From positions 53,008 through 117,007 of the forward strand of contig BCKE01000071.1 of NCBI GenBank assembly GCA_001600495.1: 64,000 nucleotides of DNA, read 5' to 3'. This DNA is from Pilasporangium apinafurcum (lineage: Eukaryota; Oomycota; Peronosporomycetes; Pythiales; Pythiaceae). Position numbers and translations under genes: made by a program. The notes under the pieces are model-generated. The model saw only the letters and a program-made list of their open reading frames with translations. It did not search any database and was not told the origin of the DNA. Shown piece by piece: positions 31,425 through 41,215 of the stretch (positions are counted from its first letter, which is position 1; the number at the start of each line of letters is the position of its first letter).

Positions 31425-31986
31425 GCGCGGGATAGCGGGTAAAATGCGAAAAAAGACATTTGGGCTACAATATCTATTAAAGCATTATGGCTAGAAACTA
31501 TTCACCAAGAATACTGTCACGAGAGTTTGGGTGAGTGTTACATGTTTCTTACACACAATGAAGTGGCAAGGCAGTCATATCTCCGACGACTAATCATTCG
31601 GACTTTGATTGAATGCATCTTAAGCAATGCATGGTTAGTGTTAAGATTTTAGTCTTCACTGCCTTGAAGTAGTATGTTGTTCTGTTTGTTATGATCAACC
31701 TTACATACATGAGTTGGGATCCTTACATATGTATACTAGTACTATACTACAAAAGGCGCATCCCACTCTCGTTTCGACAGTACGAACGCGCTACCTCGGT
31801 TTATGAATGTGGGTGCATGGAGTGACGTAGATCCAGCAGGAAACACGTGATAGGTGTTGCACAAATTTTCTTTGTGAAGCAATGTACAAGAGTGTTGGTT
31901 GGAATTTATTTCTTGACCTACACTCGCTCTTACCGCACACACCAACATGGTTGTCATCTTGTGCTTGCAGTGTTCTATGGCAAAAC
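31425..31986. other. Spacer before the small-protein array
   Basis: About 560 bp, no gene supported. AT-rich, with the small-gene promoter at its right edge. Confidence 0.4.
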
Positions 31987-32004
31987 TCATTCTCCAATCT
32001 TTCC
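31987..32004 (+). promoter_or_regulatory. Inr/FPR promoter of small gene 1
   Basis: TCATTCTCCAATCTTTCC, about 45-60 nt before ATG 32047. The first ten bases match the promoter of small gene 7. Confidence 0.6.
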
Positions 32005-32046
32005 TTTCGTATTAAAACCAGTTCAAGAACCCAAGCACATACAGCA

Positions 32047-32331
32047 ATGATCAGCAACACCACAAACTTCTATAAGAATCTGTACTTCCCGCAAGCCAAG
32101 TCTCTCATCGAGAACGCTAACAAGCAACAAGAAGAGATGAACATCAGTAATGCCACTGTCAAAGCTGCTACATCTTTACGAGCTATCAATAAAAAACAAA
32201 TCTCCTTATCAGTTGATGCAAATAAACGTGACGAGCTCCAGAGGCGTCAGACAGAAAAGAAGGATTCGAGCTAGAAACCCTTGGCGTTTGCTCTGCAACC
32301 ATACTATCGAGTGCAAGGCAGACTACGTTAG
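32047..32331 (+). pseudogene. Small-protein array copy 1, broken by a Trp-to-stop change
   Basis: The frame opens with MISNTTNFYKNLYFPQAKSL and stops at TAG 32272-32274, exactly where copy 2 has Trp (KKDSRWK versus KKDSS-stop-K). Beyond the stop the same frame continues with the family C-terminus (LAFALQPYY, then GRL) to a second TAG at 32329-32331. A full-length product would be about 94 codons. It is either a recent nonsense pseudogene or a 75-residue truncated product. Confidence 0.65.
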
Positions 32332-33240
32332 ATCAACATGCCAGAAATAGAGCGCTAAAGCGTTTTTATTTATCAAGTCTATGTTAACTACAGCAGAGAA
32401 CAACATGAGCGACCAAATCTGTGTAGTATGATGCCTTGAACACAAAGGTGCAGTTGGATGTAGAGAATAGATCGTTCTTGACACCTTATTCAATCATACA
32501 ATCATAATATCAATCAATGGTTGTCTAAAAAGAAACTAAGAAATGGCTTGGGTGTTTTCTTCACAACGTTTACAGTCAAATTACTGTTAACTGTCGCTAT
32601 AAGCGCAATACAGTCGCAAAAAATATCTCGTGACACGACTCAATGAATACGAGAAGGCAACCTGAGCGCATGAAGGCACAATTGCGAGCAGATAAAGCGA
32701 AATATACAGTAAGTTACCAAGAACCCAATGGATTGTCTGCAACAATGAAGACATTTTGCCGTATTTCCTTTTCTCTATAGGGCGGAACATGGGTTTGTAC
32801 AACGTTGGACGCCTCTGTAAGTGGATATTGGTGGCTGAGAGACGAAGAACCAGCCCATACTTCCCCAACTTCGCTGACTGCACAAAACTGCAATAGAAAT
32901 CTCTGAATATCATACCACCATTCTTAACTGCAACGACCTACACTCAACTGACCCTTGATGCTCTCTACCACTTAGCAGCCAGCTACTATGCACCACCCAC
33001 AACACCTTCTTGAAGCTTTCTTTCTGGTCAAAAATCATTGCGTCAGACCAACAGTGATTGGTAGAAGGTGTGGTAGCCTCAGAGTGTTGGTTGAAGACAG
33101 CTTTGAAAGACTATCTGCAATGATTGGCTACAGATACGTTAAAGTACTTTCTCACCAACATTCTCGGTTCACATGCATTCCTACAGCTGCGACTGATCAT
33201 TTGGGATGTCGGTGTCGAAATGGTAAATTTTTGTGTCTGG
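32332..33240. other. Array spacer 1-2
   Basis: About 900 bp, no gene supported. It contains ACCAACATTC followed by CACATGCATTCCTA (33153-33184), a motif pair seen again near other array members. Confidence 0.4.
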
Positions 33241-33258
33241 TTCATTGCTCAATTTGCG
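33241..33258 (+). promoter_or_regulatory. Inr/FPR promoter of small gene 2
   Basis: TTCATTGCTCAATTTGCG, 40-57 nt before ATG 33298. Confidence 0.6.
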
Positions 33259-33297
33259 TTCAAAGCCCCATATCCACACAAAACACAACGGCAACGA

Positions 33298-33566
33298 TGA
33301 ACAATTCGGTAGCTCACTTCTGCAGAAACCAACACTTTCAACAAGCGACGCTCATCGTCAAGAAAGCCAACAAGCAGGACGAAGAGAGAATGACGAGAGT
33401 TACCAAGCCAGTCCCAGTTACACAAGTGGTTGATTGCAAGAAAACTCATCTCACTAGTGCAATTGAAAGCAAGGAGTGCCTGTCCTATAAGAATGAGAAG
33501 AAGGACTCGCGATGGAAACGGTTAGCATTCGCTCTTCAGCCTTACTTCAAGGGCCCCAGAAAATAA
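33298..33566 (+). CDS. Small basic protein, array copy 2
   Basis: 89 residues. Family pattern: a short polar start (MNNSVAHF), an amphipathic QA-x-L-x-VKKA helix (FQQATLIVKKANKQ), a variable polar middle, then a conserved end WKRLAFALQPYFKG. Strongly basic; no signal peptide, membrane segment or Cys pattern. The promoter block is 40 nt upstream. Function unknown; I do not recognise the family. Confidence 0.65.
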
Positions 33567-35241
33567 AATTTCGTTGAAGAACGAGTGCAGAAGACGATAA
33601 TTATTGTGCTGGTTCCTCGAATAGAAGAGATGACTGCACAGCATGCAAATACCAATACGTTTAATTCCGCCTCCTACGGCGTAGCATGTTTTTATACCGA
33701 TTAAATACATATGTCCAATCAGTTGAATGATTCTTCCTAGTCGATTGTGGTCAAATCGATAATTTTATTTTTGTACACATAGTACAGCATTACCAGTGCT
33801 CCAGTAGAAACCAAGATTTAAGCTTGATATTAGTCATGTACATCTTTGCAGCGATGGTCGTTAACACAATGGGGACAGATGTCTTAGTGGCACTTGTAGC
33901 ATCTGGATGAACTGCAAAGTCTATTGGCAGTACCAATTATTTTCACACCGATCTACCAAGAGCGTGTGCTTAGTAGATTGGTCCACGAATATTTGCGTGT
34001 TAAAGTGCTGGCCCAATCAATAACAGTTTGAATACATCCAAGCCATCAATGCCTAGTTTTTGTACGGAAAGGTGTCCACTTCAGAAAGCATTGTACCGGT
34101 AAACCATCATTCTCCTCAAAGTTGCACATGCATTCCTGTGCATCAGCAACCTAGCACCCACTAGGAAATTTACAACAAACTTGCGTACTCTATCGGCATC
34201 CACTTTGCTTACGATCATAAAAGAGCGCATGCGACACCCTCATTGTCTTCTTGTGGCGTGCGCAGAGCTGTACATTCGCTACCCGTTCGTCAACCCACAA
34301 ACGTATACGAGTTTCTCACCAAAAGAGCAACGAGGGACTAGTCCCGCATAGCATGTGTCCCAAGAACAAAAAATAATTGCACGATGCGATCTAACGAAAA
34401 GAACGCTTATTCCCAATGATACCACGGTTCACACCCATTGGTGACCAACATTCCCATGATTTTGGCATCGTTTGCGCTTACGTATTATCCTCATCACAAA
34501 ACAAAGGTTGATGCTGTATCTTCTCATGCACAGCAATTCTATCATTTGTAGTTACATGAGATATGCGAACAGCATCACGTATGTGGGACCAACATGGACC
34601 ACATTAGCAAAGGAGCGGGAAGCTAAAGATGACTGATGGTGCTAGTATGGACATGCCGGTCTCTGACACCTACCAGCAAGCAAAACTTGGCAGCCACGAT
34701 GTATCTTTCGACAGTGAGTAGCTATAACATCTACCAACACTCTGTGGCATTCCACATGCACTCCAACCCCAGTATTTAAAAATTCTTGTAGTCAACAGAT
34801 GATGTACTCACATACGTGTGTCGCTATGATCCATTGGCTTGCCTTTGTGGTATCATGGTAAGAAAATTCAGCAAGAAAGACACCCCGAAGGCGTTCTAGT
34901 AAGATAGAGATGGAATCAAAGAAGGCAGCCACACGAAATATATTCTTTCATGTGAATGTTCCTGTGATTGGGAACGCTAGCAGGCCACGATCCCAACTAT
35001 ATAGGTACATCTAGAGTCACTGGTTGTTCGTATGACACTTTTATGGCCCGTCGTTGTTATTCGTTGTTTTTACATTTATCCTAGCAAACATTAGAAAGGA
35101 GAAAAAAGGATGGATGCTTTCATCAGCGTGCAAAAACACTTTGTGATAACGAACGCCATGTTGTACCATCATTCACGACCTGCATTCATCTACTCCATCT
35201 AGCGAGCTCACATAATGGGACTGTGGGGCATAACGAGCTTC
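33567..35241. other. Array spacer 2-3, the longest
   Basis: About 1.7 kb with no intact gene. A 30-codon frame at ~34628-34720 contains DTYQQAKLG, which could be the remnant of a lost array member. CACATGCATTCCT recurs at 34125-34137. Otherwise nothing recognised. Confidence 0.4.
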
Positions 35242-35259
35242 TCCATTCGCTCACAATCG
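35242..35259 (+). promoter_or_regulatory. Possible Inr promoter of small gene 3
   Basis: TCCATTCGCTCACAATCG, 55-72 nt before ATG 35314; a weaker fit to the initiator than its neighbours. Confidence 0.4.
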
Positions 35260-35313
35260 AATAATCCTCGCCCTTGAAAATAGCATACCACGCACGCTTT
35301 TCTTGAAGCAACC

Positions 35314-35586
35314 ATGAACAACGCTGGCAGCTTTTACACGAATCTACACGCAAACCAGGCGCGTGAGTATGTGAAGAAGCATAACCGCCAACAGCAACAA
35401 CATGCTCAAGACAAGTCAAGTTTGCTGAAGCCACTGGCGTCTGCTGTCAGTGCCGAAAGGAAGCCGTCACCTGCGGATGCTGCGCATCAACAAAGTGAAC
35501 ACAACAGCAGTGGTAAGGTGAATCAGCTTGCGTACACTTTGCGTCCTCCAAGCAAGTTGTTGAGCCCATCAGATTGTTCAAGTTAA
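35314..35586 (+). CDS. Small basic protein, array copy 3
   Basis: 90 residues. The start MNNAGSFYTNLHANQA matches copies 1 and 2; the helix reads REYVKKHNRQQQQ. The middle is Ser/Ala/Gln-rich. The usual LAFALQP end appears only as LAYTLRP, and the C-terminus is different (SDCSS). The most diverged recognisable member together with copy 7. Confidence 0.6.
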   Translation: MNNAGSFYTNLHANQAREYVKKHNRQQQQHAQDKSSLLKPLASAVSAERKPSPADAAHQQSEHNSSGKVNQLAYTLRPPSKLLSPSDCSS

Positions 35587-36881
35587 TCGCCGCAATGAAA
35601 TTTGGCGTGGAGAGATAAAACTCTCTAGAATGGAATGAAGCAGAATGTGAAATCATTGAAGCTTAAATGCAGTTATCAATTATATCTGCATGTACCTGCA
35701 CTTATACGTAGCTCTTAACCCATCAATGGTGATCGCAGAGACAAAGGATGCGTGAAATGTAATGTCGATAGTAGACAATATATTGGCAATCCCTACATAA
35801 TAACTGAATAAAAACGATCTTCTTGTGCCCAAAAGCAGCATATTCTCATCTCGATGCGTAATATTGACGAAGAAACTATCCATTTTAATACAAGAGAAGG
35901 CACGAAAAAGGCTCGCTAGCATTGAATTGTTAACATATTAAGCATCCGAACATCTATGACTCGGTTAATCCATCTAGCAATGAAATATAATTCACATCAT
36001 TCTTTGAGTAAGCGGTTGTACCGCATTATGTTGACGATAGAATGGCTACATACTGCTGACAACCCGTGATTCAATAAGTCCAGCAGGGTTCGTATATTCG
36101 TTCCAGCCGTGGGGATTTGTGGTACATGCGCGAAGTGATAGAACATCAATCAACTAGATGTGCATAGCATTGATGACAATGGGCTCAGAAGTACCCAGTG
36201 AAGCTGTGTTGTCGAGTATGCGGTGATACAGACGGTCAAGCTGTGAAGAAAACTCCATAATAAGAAAAGTTGTCCCATTTATCACCGTGAATCCATTTGA
36301 AACCAACATTCGTGGTTGCACATACACTCCTGCACCATGAAACAGTAAAGAATCCATTTTACAATATGTGATATGAACGCAGACTGTTGAAGTGGAAACT
36401 GTTGCTCATCTTGGTGTAATTTACAGTACTAACAAAAATATGCATGTGGCTGAAGAGAAGCGTTTTTCTCTTCTTTCCCTTCCGACAATTATATCCATCG
36501 CAGAATCCACTTGAACCTCTATATTCGGTGTTACATCATATTATCATCTCTTTTTCTTTGGCTTTTGCGTGAAGTTGCGAGGCTCACCAGCGTGTCTGCG
36601 GTAAATATATGGAACATGTCCATCCTTTGTAAGCTCTTGTGGTCCAAGTGATAATGTTAGCACATTGTGGTACCGGCACCATCGCTCGCTTCAGAGAGCA
36701 AAGCATCAATTGTCAGAATGTAGGTCGTAATGGTAACGAATGAACGTCTCGGCAAATTACCGTCATTGATACAGGGAGCATTCTTTGCACGCAATAATGC
36801 CCGACAATAAAGCGCATCGAGTTCTTCACAATTCAAGTTACTCGATCACAAGCAACACCAGCAATATCAAGGTTAACCACG
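35587..36881. other. Array spacer 3-4
   Basis: About 1.3 kb, no gene supported. ACCAACATTC with CACATACACTCCTGC (36302-36333) repeats the motif pair seen upstream of copy 2. CACAATTCAA at 36827-36836 is shared with the copy 6 leader. Confidence 0.4.
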
Positions 36882-37136
36882 ATGAACCAATCCACCAATC
36901 TGCACTTCCAGCAAGCGACTTTGTACGTCAAGAGAGCCAAGACGCAGTACGAACATGCCCAGTCCAGGCTCGATAAATCAACGTGTCTAGTTGACTCAAA
37001 GATACAATACGAGCACAATGACAAAAAGCAAAGTGGCGAGTTGAGGGATCAGCAGCAAGGTGGCGAATGGAAGACATTGGCGCTCAGTTTGCAGCCACAT
37101 TTTCGAACCTCCGGTCCTAGTGGTCGATTGAGTTAA
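36882..37136 (+). CDS. Small basic protein, array copy 4
   Basis: 84 residues: MNQSTNLHFQQATLYVKRAK, then a charged Gln/Asp-rich middle, then WKTLALSLQPHFR and SGPSGRLS at the end. It keeps the Trp that is a stop in copy 1. CLVDSK in the middle is shared with copy 6 (CLIDSK). Confidence 0.65.
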   Translation: MNQSTNLHFQQATLYVKRAKTQYEHAQSRLDKSTCLVDSKIQYEHNDKKQSGELRDQQQGGEWKTLALSLQPHFRTSGPSGRLS

Positions 37137-37390
37137 GATATAGCAGCATTTGGATAAACTGGTTAGGAAATAACAACAGAACTTATGGAAGCACGAAACG
37201 ACAAATAAATCAATGAGATTGCATAGGAAACTTATGTTCGTTCTTCCTTGATTACGCGCGTCAGACTCCAAGCTACACACATCATCGTTACTATAGATGT
37301 AAATTCCATGGACATATGGAATCGCTGGTAAAACATCATTGCGACCACCATTTTTCCTACACTCATCCCAAATAGTTCCCATCATATACA

Positions 37391-37408
37391 CACATCTCGA
37401 GATGTGTC
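37391..37408. repeat. 18 bp perfect palindrome
   Basis: ACACATCTCGAGATGTGT reads the same on both strands. Its half-site recurs in the hairpin 90 bp downstream. Confidence 0.85.
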
Positions 37409-37495
37409 GGCGGTAAGCGTGCTAACTGTGTTTGTCACATGCCATGTACCCTGTCGGTCATTTTGTGCTGACTGTTCATTAGATCGTGGCAAAAC

Positions 37496-37547
37496 AGATG
37501 TGTGTATGCATTGGGCGGGGGCAAAGAAAGAACACATACACACATCT
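37496..37547. repeat. Hairpin with 13 bp stem and 26 nt loop
   Basis: AGATGTGTGTATG at 37496-37508 is the exact reverse complement of CATACACACATCT at 37535-37547. Confidence 0.85.
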
Positions 37548-37816
37548 TTGAACTTTAAGGGCCATCTACACACATCCATATCTGCTGAAATGGCGCAATC
37601 ATTTATGTATCTTAACCTGCTAAATTATTTGATGTTATATTAAAATATGGTGATACCATATGCATTTACATACATAAAGTATTATTAAATACTTGTTTTG
37701 TAAAAATGCATGTCAACTATTGCAAACAGCAAGACCAGATCTGCCGAGATACGATTCATTCTAAAACTGCGTTTTATCAATGGACAACGTAGTCCCGAGT
37801 GGAGCGACATTGGTGA

Positions 37817-37836
37817 TCATTTCCCAATTTTCCCCG
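37817..37836 (+). promoter_or_regulatory. Inr/FPR promoter of small gene 5
   Basis: TCATTTCCCAATTTTCCCCG, 23-42 nt before ATG 37859; close match to the copy 7 promoter (TCATTCTCCAATTTTCCTCG). Confidence 0.65.
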
Positions 37837-37858
37837 TTCAAGATCAAATCACAGAGCC

Positions 37859-38119
37859 ATGAAAAATGATGTGCGACTTCTGCATTTGCAACAAGCAGTT
37901 CTCACAGCAAAGAAGGCAATTCAGCAGCAAGCCAACCAGACAAGCGATTTTGTAGACAAGAACGTCTCCGCAAGTACTAAGTCGATCTACTACAAAAAAA
38001 TCATGGCTAAGCAAGAAGAACAAGCAATCGGTGACCAAGAATTGGATGCAGCAAAGCGGAAACAACTTGTCCGTAGCTTACAACCGCATTTTAAAGGGCA
38101 TGTTGGTCGATTGTGTTAA
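37859..38119 (+). CDS. Small basic protein, array copy 5
   Basis: 86 residues. MKNDVRLLHLQQAVLTAKKA gives the family helix, the middle is Ala/Gln/Lys-rich, and the end is LVRSLQPHFKG then VGRLC. No Trp before the C-terminal block (RKQLVRSLQP). Confidence 0.62.
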   Translation: MKNDVRLLHLQQAVLTAKKAIQQQANQTSDFVDKNVSASTKSIYYKKIMAKQEEQAIGDQELDAAKRKQLVRSLQPHFKGHVGRLC

Positions 38120-38938
38120 TTCACTTATAATTTGTTTCGTAAAGTTTATTGAGTTGTTAAAGTGCAAGATATTTCCCCCAAATAGCAATGCGAAGTTAAG
38201 ACACAAATGAAATACAGTTCTCTGCGCTGTGCTCATATTGAATGATGATACACATCTTTACGAGTCAAACGATGATAGCTATTTCAAGCAAGATATTACC
38301 ATTGTAAACATGTTTCCATAATTTTTCTCTTTTTCATAATTTTGCGGTGCGATCTTTACCACAACATAGATAGCGGGATTATCAAAGAGGTAAAGGACAA
38401 ACCACAGGATTTTGTGGTTTTGTACCCAATGACTATTTCTGTGAAGTGATCGACCCAAGAAAGTAGTACCTACACTCTTGCTCATACACATGCATTCCTA
38501 CTGTGATGGGCACTGAAGAAGCAAGTCAACGCCAACGAAATCCACTTGGTGCGTCGGTGTTACTTTCGGCGGTGCGCTTTCACATGCTCTTTCTGTGCTT
38601 CGAACTGTTTATCGCAATTTGGGTTCACTACCGAGACAAGCTACGTCTAAACTCAGACTCAAGATGCCAATCGTTCTTTTCTAGTTCTCATGGTGTCATT
38701 GCGCGATGACAGAACGTTGGTGCGATGGCTGTGTTGGGGATGTTGATGGTCAAACTCCTTACTAGAATGCATGCTTGCATGCGGAAATGTTACGAATGAT
38801 TGTCACATTGAAATACCATCACTGGGGCGCGCATTTCCGATGACAAACATCCGCGAGTACAGGCACAGGATAACTAGTGTCACAATTCAAATTACGTGCT
38901 TTCAAGCAACGCGGAACAACGATACCACTTAACCAACG
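38120..38938. other. Array spacer 5-6
   Basis: About 820 bp, no gene supported. ACACATGCATTCCTACTG at 38487-38504 repeats the motif upstream of copy 2. The leader of copy 6 has TCACAATTCAA around 38880. Confidence 0.4.
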
Positions 38939-39190
38939 ATGGACCATTCGACCAGTCATCACTTCCAGCAAGCGGCTCTGTACATCAAGAATGCGAGCAA
39001 ACGAGATCTGACTCCATCCAGTCAAACCAAGCCAGTATGTCTCATTGACTCCAAGCAATTGTTTATACATAATAACAGTAAGCGAACAAACAAACAACGT
39101 GATCACATGAGTGATGTTCAGCAAAAGACCTTGGCGTTCGCTTTGCAGACACCCTTTCGAGCTCCTGGTCCAGCTGGTCGCTTGGGTTGA
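38939..39190 (+). CDS. Small basic protein, array copy 6
   Basis: 83 residues: MDHSTSHHFQQAALYIKNAS, middle with CLIDSK, end KTLAFALQTPFR and GPAGRLG. The end is closest to copy 4 (GPSGRLS), suggesting these two share a recent ancestor. Confidence 0.65.
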   Translation: MDHSTSHHFQQAALYIKNASKRDLTPSSQTKPVCLIDSKQLFIHNNSKRTNKQRDHMSDVQQKTLAFALQTPFRAPGPAGRLG

Positions 39191-39768
39191 TACAAATTTC
39201 AACTTCACAATCATTCGAGAACGCTTCAGCTAGATGATCAGTAGTGAATTCGGTACGAATATATGCATTCTAGTTCTTCTAATTGACGGCTGATATCCAC
39301 TCCGTCCATCTTTAATAATTACACTCATCAACTTTTCTCCACCATGGTCACACACTTAAGTACAATTTGGTTGATAACGAAGTTCTCTGATGCCTCGCTG
39401 GCTGTGCTTATCATGCATGAAATGGATGACTGTGTACTGTCTATAGTGACATCGAATCGTGTGATGAGTGGAGTAGATGGATGCAAAGTAGACAGAACAG
39501 TCGCACATACACACTCATACAACATGGCCTTGAAGTGGCAATACACTCATCCGATCTGTGTCTAAACCTATTAATACCAAAACACGAGTATTATATAAGC
39601 GAAACGCCATAATAAATTTTTTGAAAGCACATCCAAATATGAGACAACTATTCATTTAACCTTGTTTTGTGAATTCCATCGAATGATGGTCATGTCGGAA
39701 AATGTTGGCAGCGAACCGACATTCTTTTTGACTCATAAAATGCTGGCTTATCGCACAGACATTTGTTT
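39191..39768. other. Array spacer 6-7
   Basis: About 580 bp, no gene supported. Confidence 0.4.
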
Positions 39769-39788
39769 TCATTCTCCAATTTTCCTCG
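39769..39788 (+). promoter_or_regulatory. Inr/FPR promoter of small gene 7
   Basis: TCATTCTCCAATTTTCCTCG, 45-64 nt before ATG 39833. Confidence 0.65.
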
Positions 39789-39832
39789 TCCACACCACTA
39801 CAACTTGAAACCAAGCGATTCTAAGAAGCACC

Positions 39833-40099
39833 ATGAACTGCGGCGGTAACTTTCTGCACGAAAAACAAGCAATTCTCCTCGTGAAAAAGACGACCAAGGA
39901 GCAGTACCAGGCTCAACATACCAAGGAACAGTGTCAGCCTCAACATGCCAAGGTCAGCATCGTAAAGTCTCTCGCAGCATCAGCACCGGCTCGTTTGAAA
40001 CTCGGTGGAACAAAATATCCACTCTCAAGCAACAAACTCGAACAACCGTTGACCAAAGAAAACATCATAACGGCACTTCATAATCGTCATGTTGTTTGA
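39833..40099 (+). CDS. Small basic protein, array copy 7
   Basis: 88 residues. Start MNCGGNFLHEKQAILLVKKT fits the family. An internal near-repeat follows (QYQAQHTKEQCQPQHAK), and the C-terminus lacks the LAFALQP/GRL block (ends LHNRHVV). Membership rests on the N-terminal helix, position and promoter. Confidence 0.55.
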   Translation: MNCGGNFLHEKQAILLVKKTTKEQYQAQHTKEQCQPQHAKVSIVKSLAASAPARLKLGGTKYPLSSNKLEQPLTKENIITALHNRHVV

Positions 40100-40169
40100 A
40101 AGCTTTAGTATTTACCATCAACAACTCCGTAATACCAATGTTTTTTTTATTATTATCCTTGATTTATGC

Positions 40170-40310
40170 ACTTTATGAGATCATATGAGATACGAAAGTA
40201 CCTCAGAGAGGACCTCCTTTATTTGCTTGAGTCCGAATTGAGTAGCAAAAGCTAGCTAAGACTAGACAACAGCAAAGTAGGTATATCCGACACTTGGACT
40301 CGATGAGTCC
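40170..40310 (-). repeat. Fanzor-tail repeat, copy A
   Basis: The minus-strand sequence running from the last codons of Fanzor relic B past its TAG (40252-40254), through GCTTTTGCTACTC and CCTCTCTGAGGTAC to CTCATATGAT. Copies B and C are at 25.2-25.5 kb. In OMEGA systems the guide RNA is made from the nuclease gene's 3' end; this segment has that position. Confidence 0.55.
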
Positions 40311-40510
40311 AGAAAAGTAGATACTCATTCTTGAGAATGATGTTTCTAGCAGCGCTGACATTTCTATCAAGGACGAACTTGTAGTGAGGGCACTGAAAAA
40401 CTTTCTGGCACTTCATTTTGCGGTTGATTATCCCACATTTGAGAACAGGTCTTTATTGTATAGTTTTCCTCACGCTTGTATGTGTGCGGTTTGCCTTTCT
40501 TTCGCACCGA
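40252..40510 (-). pseudogene. Fanzor/TnpB-like nuclease C-terminus, relic B (frameshifted)
   Basis: Reading the minus strand: NYTIKTCSQ, then a one-base shift, then CGIINRKMKCQKVFQCPHY and FVLDRNVSAARNI. This is the classic TnpB/Fanzor2 end: CxxC, CPxx(C) zinc finger, then the RuvC-III Asp in DRxxxAARNI. Defects: one extra base between TCSQ and CG, and the last zinc Cys changed to Tyr (CPHY). Only the last ~70 codons are present; no RuvC-I or II seen. Confidence 0.75.
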
Positions 40511-40727
40511 TACTAGCGTGCCACGCTTTTCGGACAGTCACTTTGACTTAGTCATCACCTGGATAGAGGTCAAGAAAAGTTGTATAATTCTAATGGAGTT
40601 CCTTGACTAGGTTACTCCAACTCGCTTCGCGAGTTGTGCCTACCAACTGGCTACACCTAGAATATGGGGTGTACCGTGTGAGCAGGTTCAAGTCCGAAGA
40701 CCTCGAGCTCACGCTTTTTTTGCGCTT

Positions 40728-41215
40728 CTACGACTCACTTGATTCTCGTTGCAAGTACTCTGGTCTTGCTCGATTGTTGAAAAGTTCTGTCGTCACGCGT
40801 ATAATATTCAGTGAAGCGTTCACGTCGCGGTCCCAAAACGTCTTGCATTCACTGGNTTCACAGTGCAAAACGGATCGAGATTCAATTGTGCCATCGGGAA
40901 CGCCGTTGACCATTTTCGGGAAGACTACCTTCGAAAGTTCAGCGTGACAGTGGAAACATCGCTTGCTTGTACGAAACTCGTCAACGGAACGAACGATAGC
41001 GCGCTTTGCCAGTTCCTTCTTGAGCGTTTTGACGCCATGGTGGGGAATTGTCGAATGACATACCAGTGAAAAAATTTCCCATACTGGTTGCAAAGAGACA
41101 CTTACAGTTGGTTATACTGAAAATAAGATTTCGAGGTAAGTCGTTTGTCAGGTTTTCTAGTCAGTATGACAGATTTGGCCAGGCGGACAAAATGGAATCT
41201 CATACGTTTTCCGCA
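40728..41215 (-). pseudogene. Fanzor-like nuclease C-terminus, relic A
   Basis: Minus strand. HHGVKTLKKELAKRA, then VDEFRTSKRCFHCH (zinc CxxC preceded by the DEFRTS motif), then LHC ... CKTFWDRDVNASLNI with the RuvC-III Asp; stop at 40728. Upstream (to ~41215) a broken frame reads RLTSKSYFQYNQL followed by TAA, consistent with the preceding helical part. It is of a different subtype from relic B (long insert between the Cys pairs, WDRDVNA). One base at 40856 is N. Confidence 0.75.
40856..40856. other. Ambiguous base (N)
   Basis: A single undetermined base inside Fanzor relic A, within a zinc-finger codon neighbourhood. It does not by itself break the frame. Confidence 0.95.

Larger units (their letters stand above)
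37137..37816. other. Array spacer 4-5, with palindrome and hairpin
   Basis: About 680 bp, no gene supported; holds the two ACACATCT-type inverted repeats listed separately. Confidence 0.4.

Noticed and set aside
34628-34720. 30-codon frame with DTYQQAKLG as an eighth array member
   Set aside because: Too short and lacks the conserved start and end; kept only as a possible remnant.
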